Source of the DNA: Chaetorhynchus papuensis
Taxonomy: Eukaryota; Chordata; Aves; Passeriformes; Rhipiduridae
NCBI GenBank assembly: GCA_013396525.1
Contig: VWYX01001154.1
Coordinates: forward strand, 1 to 64,000
Direction of reading: 5' to 3'
DNA length: 64,000 bases
The stretch's first letter is position 1; each line of letters begins with the position of its first letter. Positions 16,207-27,360 of the stretch are shown in pieces. The notes beneath the pieces are model-generated. The model was not told the origin of the DNA and searched no databases. It saw nothing but the letters and a program-made list of their open reading frames with translations. A program made the position numbers and the translations under genes.

Positions 16207-16979
16207 AGGGACGCGCGCGTTATTGCTAACAATTAGAGGTGAAGAGTAGCGGCGTGACTCGAGGGGCAGGGCACGGGCACCATGCGGGAACCTGCGCCCC
16301 TCGCCGCGGCATGACGGGGGGCTCGGGACGGGGAGCTGGAACATCCTGCTGGGGCTCGCCGCCCACCGCCTCCCGCCACCGTGCCAAGCTGTGCCGTGTC
16401 CCTGTGCCAGCCTCGGGGCTGCAACATAGGGAGCACAGGGTGCTGGCTGGGAGGGGAGCAAGCGGGGTGGGAAGGGTCTCATCCCATCCACCCCAAATCA
16501 AGAGCTCCGAGCCCTTTGGCTGGAGCTGGAAGACAGATTTAAAACCGCCCAGCCTTTGCCAGTGCATCCTGTTCCACTAATACTGGTTGGGGACTGAGCA
16601 TCCCCAGATGGCTCGGAGCGAGTGGGCTGGTGCAGCCCTTCGTGTCTCCGCTGGTACCTCTTGCTAAGCAGCAGCTGGGGGAGGCCGGTCCATCCTGCTC
16701 CCCCTTAGCACCATGGAGGGTCCTCCCCTGCCAGTGCTGGGGCTGCCAGGGAGAGCTGGACCTCATCCCTGTCTGGTTACCCCCCGGCCAGGCTTAAGTA
16801 CTCCCCAGCCTCCTGCCCCACTGTGGGGCAGGCAGCAGCACTGGGCTGTGCCCATGCTGCTTGTGGCTGTGCCCAGCTTTGTAGGCAATGCCTGGCCACC
16901 CAGAAGGGCACCCACAGCCCCCACTGGGGCAACAGGGTGGAGGGGTGCATGGAGGGGAGCATACCAGCTCACTGCCTGC

Positions 16980-17086
16980 ACAGCCCCGGCATACCGTGCA
17001 TATGTGCGTGCCCACGTACGCCACATGTGTGCCCATGCTGTGTCTGTGAGGGACACACACGTGTACACACGTGTGCTCTAAGTGCT
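16980..17086. repeat. Degenerate CA/TG (alternating purine-pyrimidine) tract
   Basis: A run rich in CACGTACG, CACATGTG and ACACACGTG words. It is the smallest of several such tracts in the window. Confidence 0.7.
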
Positions 17087-17713
17087 TGTGTCTTGTGCCA
17101 TCAGATCCCCCTGCCAGTGCAAGTACCATGCTTGCCCCCCATCTCCCTGTACTGGCCTGGTGCCTGGCACCACCCCTGGGCATAACCACCGGTGAGACCC
17201 AGCAGGCTCTGAGCAACAGTGGGTGCCCACCCGGGCTGGGGGTCCCTGCAGTGCCAACCCCTGCCATGATGGCCTTGTGCACACACAGGCTGCGGGCAGT
17301 CCTGGCATGCCCAGCCCTAGTCCCACCCCATGTCGGGGGGGGGGGAAGGTCAGGAGGGTGCCCCATGGCAGGGCAGGCTGCCTGGCTTAGGAAGGGGGGG
17401 GTGGGAGCCTGGGAGCATCCCACCCCCCCCATGCATACCCCCAGGTCAAGGCCCCTGCAAAGTGCCTCTGGTTCCCGGCCCTCCCGGGGCTGTGCCCCCT
17501 CCTCTCTTGTCCCAGCGTCGAGCACAAAGGTTACCGTAAACACGAGGGTTAACGAATGCCACGGGGGCAGGGGCGGGAGGGGTTAACCGGCGAGGAGGTG
17601 GGGGGGTCTCGGGGATGGGTGCTGAGAGCCCCCGTGGTCCGGTGCGGCCCGGAGCCGGGCTCCGCCAGCGGAAGGTGCGAGAGGGGTTAGAGGGGTGCGG
17701 GGATTGTGGGGGG

Positions 17714-20700
17714 TCACAGTCTGGAGTCCTGGCTGTGGGCTGAGCCATTGCTGCCCTGCACGGGGGATGCAGCCGCTGCCTCGCTCTGGCCCTTCTCTGG
17801 CTGCAGGGGCTGCACCTCCAGGTGGGACTCGGTGGAAGGGCTGAACGCCGGGGCGTAGCGCCCACTGCGGTGCTCTGGCAGCGCTGGGCCCCAGTCCTTG
17901 CTTGCCTTGGTAGCATTTTTCAAGCGCTAGAGAGAAAGGGAGAGGATGGAGACAAGATTAGCACCCACCATGCTCCCCTGCCCCAGTCTGCACGGCCATG
18001 CCAGCAGCTTCCAGGGCTGCACAGAAACGTGCCCGATGCATGCTGCCTGCACTCAGCCACTGCTGACAGCTCCAGTGAGGTGAGGGACAGCCCTGCTGGC
18101 AGCCCCAGGTGGGACACAGACAAAGGGGTGTAGCTCCTGGTCACCCACCTCAAGCAGTGTGTCCCCCTCAGAACGGCACACTTTGTAGATGGCGTAGATG
18201 GGGATGCAGATGACGGAAGAGAGCGCCATGAGAAAGCCGATGCTGATGGCCCAGGTAGGATAGACATACTCATTGTAGGAGATGGGCCGGTACTGGATCA
18301 CTGTGAAGACCAGGATGAACTGGGAAGGAATAGGCAGCATCAGCCAGCTTGCTCTGTGCCCCCACAACGTCCCCGCTCTGCCCTATTCCTGCTCTCCTGC
18401 AGCCCAGCACTCTCTCTGCAGGGAGTGCCATGTCCAGGTGAGCTCCTTGCCCCCTCCTCCCACAGCCCAATGCCCCATGGTTGTGATGCTCACAAATATG
18501 ATGGCAGGTGAGATGAAGCGCCAGCAGATCTGGAAGAAGAGTGGGGGAGGAAAGCCCAGCATCATCTCAATGTCCTTGAAGTAGTTGCGGTGCCCTGGGG
18601 AGAAAAGCGACCCTCAGCCCTGGTGATGACCTGAGCCCCCTCACCAGCTCCAGCCCCAGCGCCATCATGGACCCACCAAGCCTCCCCAGGCCGCGGCTCC
18701 TGATTGGGCGACAGCCTCCCCATGGAGCACAGAGCACACCGCTGATTGGCCAGCTGTTGGGGAGAGCCCTTCCCCATTGGCTGGCTGGGCCAGCCCTCCC
18801 ACCCGATTGGCTGCAGGCAGCTGCACCTACCGTAGATGTACATGATGGCCACGCACATGATGCAGGAGATGACCACCAGGGAGAAGCTGGCCGCGTAGTT
18901 GTCCATCAGCAGGAGCCAGTAGATGCCCGCCTGGAAGACAGACCCATTGGCACAGCTGCCGCTGTGGTACCACCACTGCTGGCAGGGAGGCGGCACAGCC
19001 ATGCTGACTGTGCTGGCAACACGCAGCTCGGATACTGCCACCACAGCTGGCATGGCAATGCCTGATGCCAGAGTCAGCATGGAGACAATTCTGGATATCA
19101 TCACCAGTGCTGGTGTGGCAAGACCAGGCCCTGGCTGTCACTACCATCACGGTGGCAACAAAGAGGATGTAGCTGATGAAAGTGGCCATGGCGGTGGCAC
19201 CCCATGGGGACAGTCCCATTGTCACCTACCTGCGTGGTGAGTGGGACGCCCAGCAGGAATCCAGCCACAGCCACTCCCAGCGTTACGAAGGTCTTTTTGC
19301 GGATGATCCACTCATTGCCCACCTCATCCACAATGGCCGTGACCAGAGTCTCCAGCAGGCAGAACTGCATATGGGGCAGAGGGGGCAGCATGTCACCACC
19401 TTGGCCACACCATGCCATCCCATCTGAACATGCTGGCCCCACCGTGACCTACCTGCGTACCCAGCCCCAGGAGGATGAGCATAAAGAAGAAGAGGATGGA
19501 CCACAGTGGCGAGATGGGGAGCAAGGTGAGAGCCTCAGGGTAGGCAACAAAGGCCAGGCCCGGCCCATGGTCAGCCACCTTGGAGACATCCACACCCAGG
19601 TGGTTGGCCATGAAGCCCAGGATGGAGAAGATGACGAAGCCAGCATAGACGCTGGTAGCACAGTTGGTGATGCTGATGATGATGCTGTCCCTGTGGGAAG
19701 AGGAGTCAGGGCCGGCAGTGGGGCTGAGGCAGTGGCAGGGCTGGAGGGCCGTGGTCGGGCACTCACCGGTAGCAGTTGTTGTTGAACTTGTTGTAGGAGG
19801 CCATGGTGATGAGCCCACCCCAGGCACAGCCCAGCGAGTAGAAGATCTGTGAGGCCGCATCACCCCACACCTATGGCAGTGGGATGGTCAGTGCCGTGCC
19901 CCCAGCCCCGCTCAGCCCGGGCTGCCCGCCACCCTCCGTCCCTGCTCACCTTGGCATTGAGGATCTTGTCCCACTGGGGTGTCAGGTAGTACATGATGCC
20001 AGTGAGGGCCCCCTCCAGCGTGATGCCGCGCACGAAGAGGATGGTGAGCACCACATAGGGGAAGGTGGCCGTGAAATACACCACCTGTGGGGCAGCATCT
20101 CAGTGAGGCGGGGATAGGGGCAGGGGCGGGGACACAGGCAGGTGGCTCAGGTGTGGCTGTGGGCTGGGGTTACAGTCCAGAGTGTGGAGTGACAGACCAG
20201 GAGAGAAGGGGTTATTGTCAAGGAGGTGGGGCCATGGCCAGCTGGGAGGAGCTGTGTCCAGAAGGGATGTGGCCAGGTGACAGGGGTGGAACCTTTCCCA
20301 GAGTGGGAGGAGCAGGCACAGGGGGCAGGGACAATGCCAAAAGAGGAGGAGCTGTGTCCAGAAGGGATGGGGACATGTCCACAACGAGAGGTTCATTCCC
20401 AGTAGGGGAGGGGCTATGCCTAGAGGGGACATGGCCATCTACCCTGAAGGCATGTCCACACCCACAGGGAGGGGCCTGGAGAGGGAACACACGGGTACCT
20501 TCCCCGAGGATTTCACACCCTTGATGAGGCAGAGGAAGACAACGACCCAGGAGACACCGAGGCAGCCGAGGAGGGGCAGCCGCACCTCGCCCAGGTTTCC
20601 GATGTCATCCGACAGGTTCAGCACATACCTCCTGTATGGGGAGGGGGCAGCAGCGTTAGCGCAGCCCCAGCACCACCATCTCCCCTATCCCCGATCCCAG

Positions 20701-23700
20701 GCGCTGGTACCTCCAGTACTCCTCGCTGGGGCTGGTGCGCTTCTGGGTGGTGTTGAGGAGCTGGGTGAGGTTGAGGGCGGCACGGCTGGAGAGGTTCCCG
20801 TCCAGCACCCCCACGCAGTCGGGCGTGTTCCAGGGGTTGCTGCAGTACGTCCAGGGCAGCACGCGCGTCATGGACACAAAGAAGTAGTAGAAGGCAATAC
20901 AGATCACCACGTTGTAGTAGATCCCGATGTACGTGGACACCACCATCATCCCGTAGCCCACGCCTGGGAACAGCACCGGGGAGGGGTGAGCGGCAGGGTG
21001 CGGCGGCACGGCACGGGCACGGCGCACAGCACCAGGGGTTGTGGCATGGCAGGAGTGGGCTGCATGCGGTGCTGTCAGCAGCCTTGCAGCCATGCTGCAG
21101 CTCAGCGCCTGGCTGTGGCACGGGTGTGAGGAGCTCTGTGCATGGGATCCTCTACCTCCAAACAAGCCCAGTGGTGCTGAGGGTCCCCTGGGACACATGG
21201 CAATGCACACAGGCTGCAGGCAAACCCTTGGGGACTGCAGCCCGAGAGAACAACTGGGTGGGGGGGGGTCACTCCTGGCTACAGTTACTTTAGGCTTGCA
21301 GTTACCTGGTGGCATGTGACAGGCCACACGAGCACAGGGAAGTGCACCCCAGGCTCAGCGTGCCACTGTGCAGAGCACAGTGTGTGTGTGCATGGGCTGC
21401 TTGCACTCAGACATGACATCGTGGGCATGTCACCTGGCAGGCAGCCTGCAGGCGTGGGCCAGGGGAGCCAGCAGCATGGGAGCACACCGATAAGCCAGGA
21501 GATGCACCTGGAGCAGGGTCCAGCCATGGCAGGGCAAGCACGTGGGCAGAGCACCTGCTGCCTACGGTCCAGGGACACAACTGCAGAAGCATGCCCACAG
21601 CTGGACACGCCACAGTGTGTTCAGGGGACCTGAGCAGCCTCTGCAAGAGTGACACGCTGGGGACACGTGTGGCATATGCAGGGATGTGTGTGTAATGCCC
21701 GCAGCGGATGCCGGCGCAGGGCTGGGGTTTGCGCAGGAGATGTGACGCGTGTGCAGGGGCACGTGTAATGCGTGCAGGGGACGCCAGGCAGGCTGTGCAG
21801 GGCAGCACAGCCAGGGTGGGCAAGCGCGCGGGGGACCCGTGCAGTGCAGAGCGTGATCCGTGCGCGGGGCATGCGTGTGCAGGGCTGCACGAGCCGCGGG
21901 TGCCTGCACCGGGCCGTGTGATGTGCCAGAGGTGTGCGTGCGCCCCGTGGTGCGTGTGGGTCACGCCAGCTGTTGGGCACTGTGACAGCAGGTGTCCCAT
22001 GCTGGCCTGTGCCAGTAGGGACAGGCAGCTCCTTACCTTTGAACATGGGGCTGACCCTCCAGACGCCAAGGCAGCCCTGGCTGGCAAACTGCCCGAAGGA
22101 GAGCTCCATGAAGAAGAGGGGGATGCCACAGAACACCAGCATGATGAAGTAGGGGAACATGAAGGCACCTGGTGGGCAGGAACCAGAGGATGAGTGGGCA
22201 GTGACCCCAGGCACAGCTGTGCTTCCCATGCCCTGCACCACCCCAAGAAATACCATGCAGGGCTGGGGTGTGCAGCTCCACACCTGCCCAGAGGAGCCCC
22301 CACTCCCCGGCCCCCTGACACCCACCTCCCCCATTGCGGTAGCAGAGGTATGGGAAGCGCCAGACATTGCCTAGGCCCACGGCGTAGCCCACGCTGGTCA
22401 GCACAAACTCGATCTGGTTGCCCCAGTTGCCACGCTTGACGCTCTTCTCCTGCTTGCCCTGCTCCCCGGGCACGGCGCCGTTCTGCAGAGAGATGCCGTG
22501 GGATGTGTCAATTGGGGACCCCCCCGCTGGCCCTGTTGGAAGGGTGACAGCCGCCGAGCGGGGCTGGGTGGTCCCCGGCATCCTTCCCCATCCCGCCCCC
22601 CTGCCTGTCCCCGCCGCCCGCCACGCACAGGCAGTGCCAAGGAGGGGGAGGGCAGTGGTGTCGGCCCCCCCCCAGTGAATGGCTCTGCCCAGAGCCCGGC
22701 TGCAGGGAAGGGAGAGCCTGCAACTCATACAAAGCAGGTCCAGGCGCCGGAGCACAAAGGGGCCTCTGTTCCCGTGCCCCCCCTCCCTGCGCCCAGCGAC
22801 AGAGGTCCTGCTGGGTGGCCACTGCCCACGACTGCGGGGGAAACTGTGGGACCCCCGGGCTGAGGCAGAAGCCCCTCTCAGTGGGAAGTGAGGTGCAGTG
22901 ACTAGAGCAGGAAGGGAGCTGGGTACCCCCCCAGAAAAAGCACCCTGCCGCAGCCAGGGCCCTGCTGCCAGCTCAGCACCAAGCAAGGGCACCATGTTGG
23001 GGCAGCTCACAGGGGGTCCCATGCAGCCCCAGTGCCCAGTTGTCCCTCACTGCAGGGGACTGGGGGACAGGGGGGGCAGAAGGGGGCAAGAAAGAGCGCT
23101 TTGTGCAGACCGCCACACAATGTGAGCTCACACCAAGAAGGACAACAACAACAGAGATGAGTGCCTGTCACCCTGGCAGGGATGGCACCCATCACCCCAT
23201 GGCTCTGTCCCAGCACAGCCCTGGGGTCTTACTGATGTCCTGCGTGGATGCTGTGGAGCTCTGGCAGGTGGGGCTGAGGGCAGATAGCATTTCACAGTGC
23301 AGGGGTGCCCCAAGATAGCATTTCACAGTGCAGGGGTGCCCCAAGCCCTCCCCTCCCCACCTGAGGCCAGGTGATGGATGGGTGCATGGGGCGAGGGTGC
23401 TGGTGGCCAGTCCGTAGCCCCTCAGCACCCATACTCCTACAGGAGCAGCACAGGGTGCCGGCAGCCCTAGGAGCCTGTTGGAACTCCACAGTGCTGGTCT
23501 CACCACCACGGACACCCCAGTGCCCATGCCCAGCTGCCCCCCTCTCCACGTGCCCCCCACAATGGCTGACGCCGGCAGTGAGTGGGCCACAAATGGGAGC
23601 CGTCACTTTGGATCTGCTCACGCCGGCGGGGCGCAGGCAGCAGGCGCGGTGCACCTAACCGTATCATTTGATTAGGGCCGGCACAGCCGGGACGTGATGC

Positions 23701-26658
23701 CCAGCGACTCCGGCACCGCGCTGCCAAACAAAGCCATCTGCTGTGAGCGGGGCCCGCACGCGCCGCGGGCGGCGGGGGGGCTGCAGGGGAGCAGGGCTGC
23801 ACAAGAGGGGCGACGGGGGAGCGGAGGGCACTCTGGGCAGGGCTATAGGGGCAATACGCTGCCGTGCCCGGCCGGGGAGCCAGAGTGCCCACACCTGACC
23901 CTGTGAGCCAAGGGTCCATCAGAAACAAGCTCACAGCAGCTCTGGGTGCTGGGGGACCTCCCTCCCAGCAGAGGTTCTTATTGTGGGGTGTTGTGCAAGA
24001 GCAGGACTCAGGGGTCCCCAAGACGAGGGACAGGATACTGGCAGTGTCCCCATGCCAGGGCACACTGCCCACTCGAGCAGACGGATCCGATCGGGAAGCC
24101 TCTGATTAAGCTGCTCGCACTAACGAGGCTCCTAATGAGCAGCGCAGCCAGCAGGAGTGGGGGCAATGCTCCAGCCTCCCTGACAAAGGGTCTGGTGAGG
24201 GGACCAGATACATTACATGGCCCCGGCTCACCCAGGAGCCGTGGTCCCCAAGGGGGACCTCATCCCTGTTCCGAGCCATCACTCTGCTCAGGTGACCCTG
24301 GCTTTACCCCCAGGCCTCATGGAGCACCCCAACTTTGAGCTGGCTGGCACCAGTGCAATGAAACCGCCAGGCCTCTGCTGCCCCCTCCTCCTTTCCTGCA
24401 GCACTGGGCTTTGGTGCACTTGTCCCCAATAAGGGGGCGGCCACATGTGTGTCCATGCATGCACAACCGAGCACACGTGCGCAAACACTTGCATGCTCAC
24501 CCATCAGCTCGCCACAACCCCCCCTCCCCAAATCTAGGAAGGTCACCCTGTCCTTTACACTCATTAAGCATCCTCCCAACCCCACACGGTAAAAGAAGAG
24601 GGTGGATAGAGAGAATCCAGACATCTGGGAAGATGAAACTCCCCCCTTTCCCTGCTGTGGGAATGGGACAGAGCTGGAATGCAAAGGGAAAGCTGCCACC
24701 CAGCAACAGTGCAGTCTCTGGGGGCACCAGGTCCTGCTCCCAGGCCCCAGATTTTCCATGCATGTAATCCAGTGCAGCTTCAAAGGACGCCTGGCTTGGG
24801 GGATAACATCAGGAAGGAGGAAGCATGCCACAGGCACCCCAAATGTCTCCAGAAGGGAAGTTCCAAAAGGGAATGTCCAAAACATCGCAAAAGGGGATGT
24901 TCGGGGTGCTCGGGGCATCCTTCCTCCCCTTCCCCAGGGAACCCCCCATACAGCATGGCCAAAACTTCCCCAGCCCAGCAAAGCAGGCATCATCCATCAC
25001 CCTGCCTGGCACCAAAGCCTTTCTCATGCTAAGCAGCATCGCCTCACACAATGACAGCTTGGCTGGGGTGCCCGGATGCCCCCCACTTCCCTAAGGAGCC
25101 CTGATTTATGGCTGGGAAGCTTGTGGTGGTGGCAGGGTCGATACTGGAAGGGGATGTCCTCATGGGAGGCATCTCCAGCACGAACCCCCTCCTCTTTTTT
25201 CCCCATTCAAACTGCCCACATGGGGGTATGCCAGGCCAGCAGAGGCACTCTGTGGGGCACAAACCTTATCCAGCCCCCCTGAACCAGTGAGAGACCCCCA
25301 ATTTCTCAATCCAACCTCCTACTGGGGGGCTGTCAGGGCTGCTCCTGCAATGCCAGCACAGGCTACCAGTACCCCTGATGTCATCAGCCTGATGTCATTG
25401 CTCATTGCCATGGCAATGGCAACAAAATCATGGCTGTTTTAGGCAGGGGCTGCTGGAAGATGGAAAAAATTGTAATTACGTCGTTTGCCACAATAGTGGC
25501 TCTTCCAGGGTGAGAAAGTGGGGTGCAGGACATTGGAGGCAGATGAACCCCAGCCTGAGGTGGGAGTCCCAAGGGATGGAGGGATGGGGTCACTTAGAGA
25601 GGGGGTGTCCTGGGTGCCCTTGCTGACTCTCTACTGAACCTGGATGCTGGGGGCCCTGTAATCAGGCCCTGCATTCCTCGTCCCCAGTACATGGGGTAAT
25701 GAATCCACAAGTGTCATCCCTGCATCAGAGGTTGCTGTGCCCTGCCAGCCTGCGCATCCTGGCTCTGCCAGCCTCACCAGCACATCCTAACTCTCCCTAC
25801 CCTCTCTCTTTGGTGCCCAGCCCCATGTTTGCCCCTGTCCTGGCGTAGCAGAGGCATGTTGTGGGGGAAAAGGCATCTGGCATGGCCTGGGTGGCGGCGG
25901 CACCATCCAGGGGTGCTGGGGACAGTCCCAGGGCTGGGGTAATGCAGTGATGAGGGGCACGCCCAAACCCCAGGACCTCCCAGGAGTATTACACAGCCTT
26001 CACCACCCCTCATTGCAGAAGGCTGTCCAGCCCCTGAGTGTGCTCTGCGAGCCAGCCACAGCAGCACCAGTACTGCCCTGGGGTGCCATGGGGGGGCTGG
26101 GGCAAACTTTGACATTGCTCACTGATGCCCATGAAGGGGAACAGGGGAGGGGGGGAGAAGGAGGACCTTTGCTATACTCTGCCCCTGCAGCACTGAGTTG
26201 CAACTCAGGTGCTGTGCAACTGATTTCTGCAAAATCAGTATATTCCAGAGATAACAAACACACAAACTGTCAGGCAATCTTTTCTTGCTCCCAACACAAC
26301 TGAGACCAGGGAGGGGTTTAGTGCCATGCTCTGCCCTCCCTCCCCTGAAGCACTCCACATCAAAGGTTGTGGGGCTTGGGGGTACCTCTCCAGCATGCCA
26401 AGGCACCAATCTACAGCCGCGGCACAGCCCTGCAGAGCCACCACCCCGAAGACAGAACAAAGGGTTTTGGAGAGCCATGAGTGGTGGGGGGACAGCACTG
26501 GCATGGCCACCACTCAGCCTGGCCCACCCCCCAATCTGCCCCCCAGACCCTGCTCTCACCTGCCCACTGACCTGCTGAGAGGGTCCGAGGGGGCCTGGCT
26601 GCTCACAGCTGCCATCCGGGGGCCCAGGCTGGACGGCTCCGTGAGTCCCCAGCTTCAT
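17714..26658 (-). CDS. SLC6A9: Sodium- and chloride-dependent glycine transporter 1 (SLC6A9/GlyT1)
   Basis: Plasma-membrane Na+/Cl- coupled glycine uptake carrier of glia and some neurons. Exons, 5' to 3' on the minus strand: 26658-26572, 22482-22326, 22168-22037, 20963-20711, 20631-20499, 20084-19950, 19870-19767, 19690-19453, 19364-19230, 18930-18831, 18594-18494, 18319-18149, 17926-17714. All junctions are GT/AG and in phase; the total is 1959 bases, 652 residues. TM1 has SVGYAVGLGNVWRFPYL with the Na+-site residues. Extracellular loop 2 has a Cys pair (about C166, C175) and sequons at N182, N190 and N196. TM6 reads SLGCAWGG; its Gly (about residue 313) is the GlyT1 signature where GlyT2 has Ser, so GlyT2 is excluded. 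The C-terminal tail ends QDSRL, close to the mammalian QDSRI. The first exon is the least certain part. Confidence 0.95.
20220..20470. repeat. Degenerate minisatellite in an SLC6A9 intron
   Basis: GA-rich units recur with spacing of roughly 35-50 bases. An exact 25-base match beginning GGAGGAGCTGTGTCCAG occurs at 20245-20269 and again at 20345-20369, offset by exactly 100 bases, with weaker copies on either side. It lies in the intron between the exons ending at 20084 and 20499 (window coordinates). Confidence 0.75.
20964..22036 (-). other. SLC6A9: SLC6A9 intron with CpG-bearing imperfect repeats
   Basis: The intron separates the exons 22168-22037 and 20963-20711. From about 21640 to 21970 the word GTGCAGGG and variants recur at irregular intervals, with interspersed CG dinucleotides and ACGTGT/GCGTGC words. 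No coding exon was found in it. Confidence 0.6.
23284..23345. repeat. Perfect 31-bp tandem duplication
   Basis: Two identical adjacent copies (23284-23314, 23315-23345), each starting ATAGCATTTCACAGTGC. The perfect identity suggests a recent event. Confidence 0.95.
23640..23780. promoter_or_regulatory. CpG-rich, motif-dense patch inside the SLC6A9 5' intron
   Basis: A local CpG cluster flanks AT-richer words (TATCATTTGATTAG, CCAAACAAAG) unlike the surrounding intron. It could be an internal promoter or enhancer, for example for a GlyT1a-type transcript. This is inferred from composition and position only. Confidence 0.3.
24070..24165. promoter_or_regulatory. Candidate conserved noncoding element with TAAT-type motifs
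   Basis: A patch with GATCCGATCGGG, CTGATTAAGC, CACTAACGAGG and CTAATGAGC. Several homeodomain-like cores lie within 60 bases, in otherwise GC-rich intron. Pattern-based only. Confidence 0.3.
25370..25520. promoter_or_regulatory. Candidate enhancer with CRE-like and RFX X-box-like motifs
   Basis: TGATGTCA occurs at 25376-25383 and 25390-25397. ATTGCCATGGCAATGGCAAC (25404-25423) contains nested palindromic X-box-like half sites. GTAATTACGTCG and CCACAATAG words follow. This AT-richer block lies about 1.2 kb downstream (in transcript direction) of the SLC6A9 first exon. Confidence 0.4.
26572..26658 (-). CDS. SLC6A9: SLC6A9 alternative first coding exon (GlyT1b/c-type N-terminus)
   Basis: The 29 codons begin MKLGTHGAVQPG and end GPSQQ, followed by a GTCAGTGGGC donor (GT at 26571-26570) in phase 0. 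This matches the phase-0 shared exon starting at NGAVPG. From knowledge of the family, the human long isoforms also have a 29-residue N-terminal segment before this junction, containing AHGPVAP and ending in Gln; the similarity is weak but the length and phase agree. The total of 652 residues equals the human isoform built the same way. The start codon context (C at -3) is poor. Confidence 0.65.
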
Positions 26659-26810
26659 TGGCACCTCGGGCTCCGGCGCAGCAGCAGCCGCCCGCCCTCC
26701 CGCCTTCCCCCGCCCGCTGCCTCCAGCGCTTGGCACTGCTCCCCACTTGCCTCCCAGCCAGGCTCGGCCCCCTGTTGCCCGCCCCGACGCAGCACCAGCG
26801 CCCCACCATG
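26659..26810 (-). promoter_or_regulatory. SLC6A9: GC-box-rich candidate SLC6A9 promoter / 5' UTR
   Basis: Directly upstream of the 29-codon exon the minus strand has several GGGCGGG/GGCGGG Sp1-type boxes (about 26688-26721) and no TATA box. There is no polypyrimidine acceptor next to the exon, which argues that transcription starts nearby rather than that the exon is internal. Confidence 0.5.
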
Positions 26811-26972
26811 CCACCTGCCCTGGCACCATCCCTGCCTGGCCCACCCCGCAGGCACTGCCGTGCCTCTAATACCCCCCACGAGCTGTACCCCCACGAGCCA
26901 GGTGCCCTCCCTGGCTCGTGTAGGCAGGGCAAGGCAGAGCAGGCTGCACAGCAGGCTCAGCCCTGTCCCACT

Positions 26973-26988
26973 TAATGAGGCCTCATTA
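26973..26988. promoter_or_regulatory. 16-bp perfect palindrome of two TAATGAG homeodomain-like sites
   Basis: TAATGAGGCCTCATTA is its own reverse complement. It lies about 315 bases upstream of the SLC6A9 first-exon start codon, in GC-rich surroundings. Confidence 0.6.
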
Positions 26989-27360
26989 GCGGGGTCCAGC
27001 TGCTCGCAGCCCTGCACGCTCCAGTGGGCAGCACTGCCCTCCCCGCGGGCACCACTGCCCGTCTGGTTGGGGCCAGGAGCTGCTCTTGGAGCATGGCAGA
27101 AGATGACATTCCCTCAGAGCCCCCTATTTCCATGCCTCAACATCTCCAGCCCCACACATGCATTCCTGCCCCTACGCCCATCATCCAGGCAGCAGCTTGG
27201 CCCTGCATGCCCAGTCCCAACCCTGGACATTCAAGGGTTGCAGGGACAGGGCATGGCCCTGCTTGGGGATAGGGGCACAGGGTCACGCCTGTCTGCTGGC
27301 ACATCCCCAGCCTGGTGCCATGCTACTTCACTCAACGTCATACCCCGGTGACATCATGGG

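Larger units (their letters stand above)
15606..17713. other. Convergent B4GALT2/SLC6A9 spacer including the SLC6A9 3' UTR
   Basis: The SLC6A9 3' UTR must occupy part of this interval, running leftward from 17713, but no unambiguous minus-strand AATAAA was found, so its end is unknown. No exon of CCDC24, which sits between these genes in human, was recognised. The interval has a 28-bp tandem duplication near 16.15 kb, a CA/TG tract near 17.0 kb and a G11 run at about 17335-17345. Confidence 0.55.
22483..26571 (-). other. SLC6A9: SLC6A9 long 5' intron, possible alternative start region
   Basis: This 4.1 kb intron separates the 29-residue first exon from the first shared exon. The reading frame of the shared exon stays open upstream to an ATG at 22581-22579, giving 33 extra codons if an unspliced start were used. 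Mammals have a short alternative N-terminus (GlyT1a) joined to the same exon; no convincing counterpart was found. Motif-rich patches near 23.7, 24.1 and 25.4 kb are listed separately. The rest is ordinary GC-rich intron sequence. Confidence 0.6.

Noticed and set aside
17714..22482. Assigning the transporter as GlyT2 (SLC6A5)
   Set aside because: TM6 reads SLGCAWGG as in GlyT1 where GlyT2 has Ser at the diagnostic position. The long GlyT2 N-terminus is absent, and synteny with B4GALT2 fits SLC6A9.
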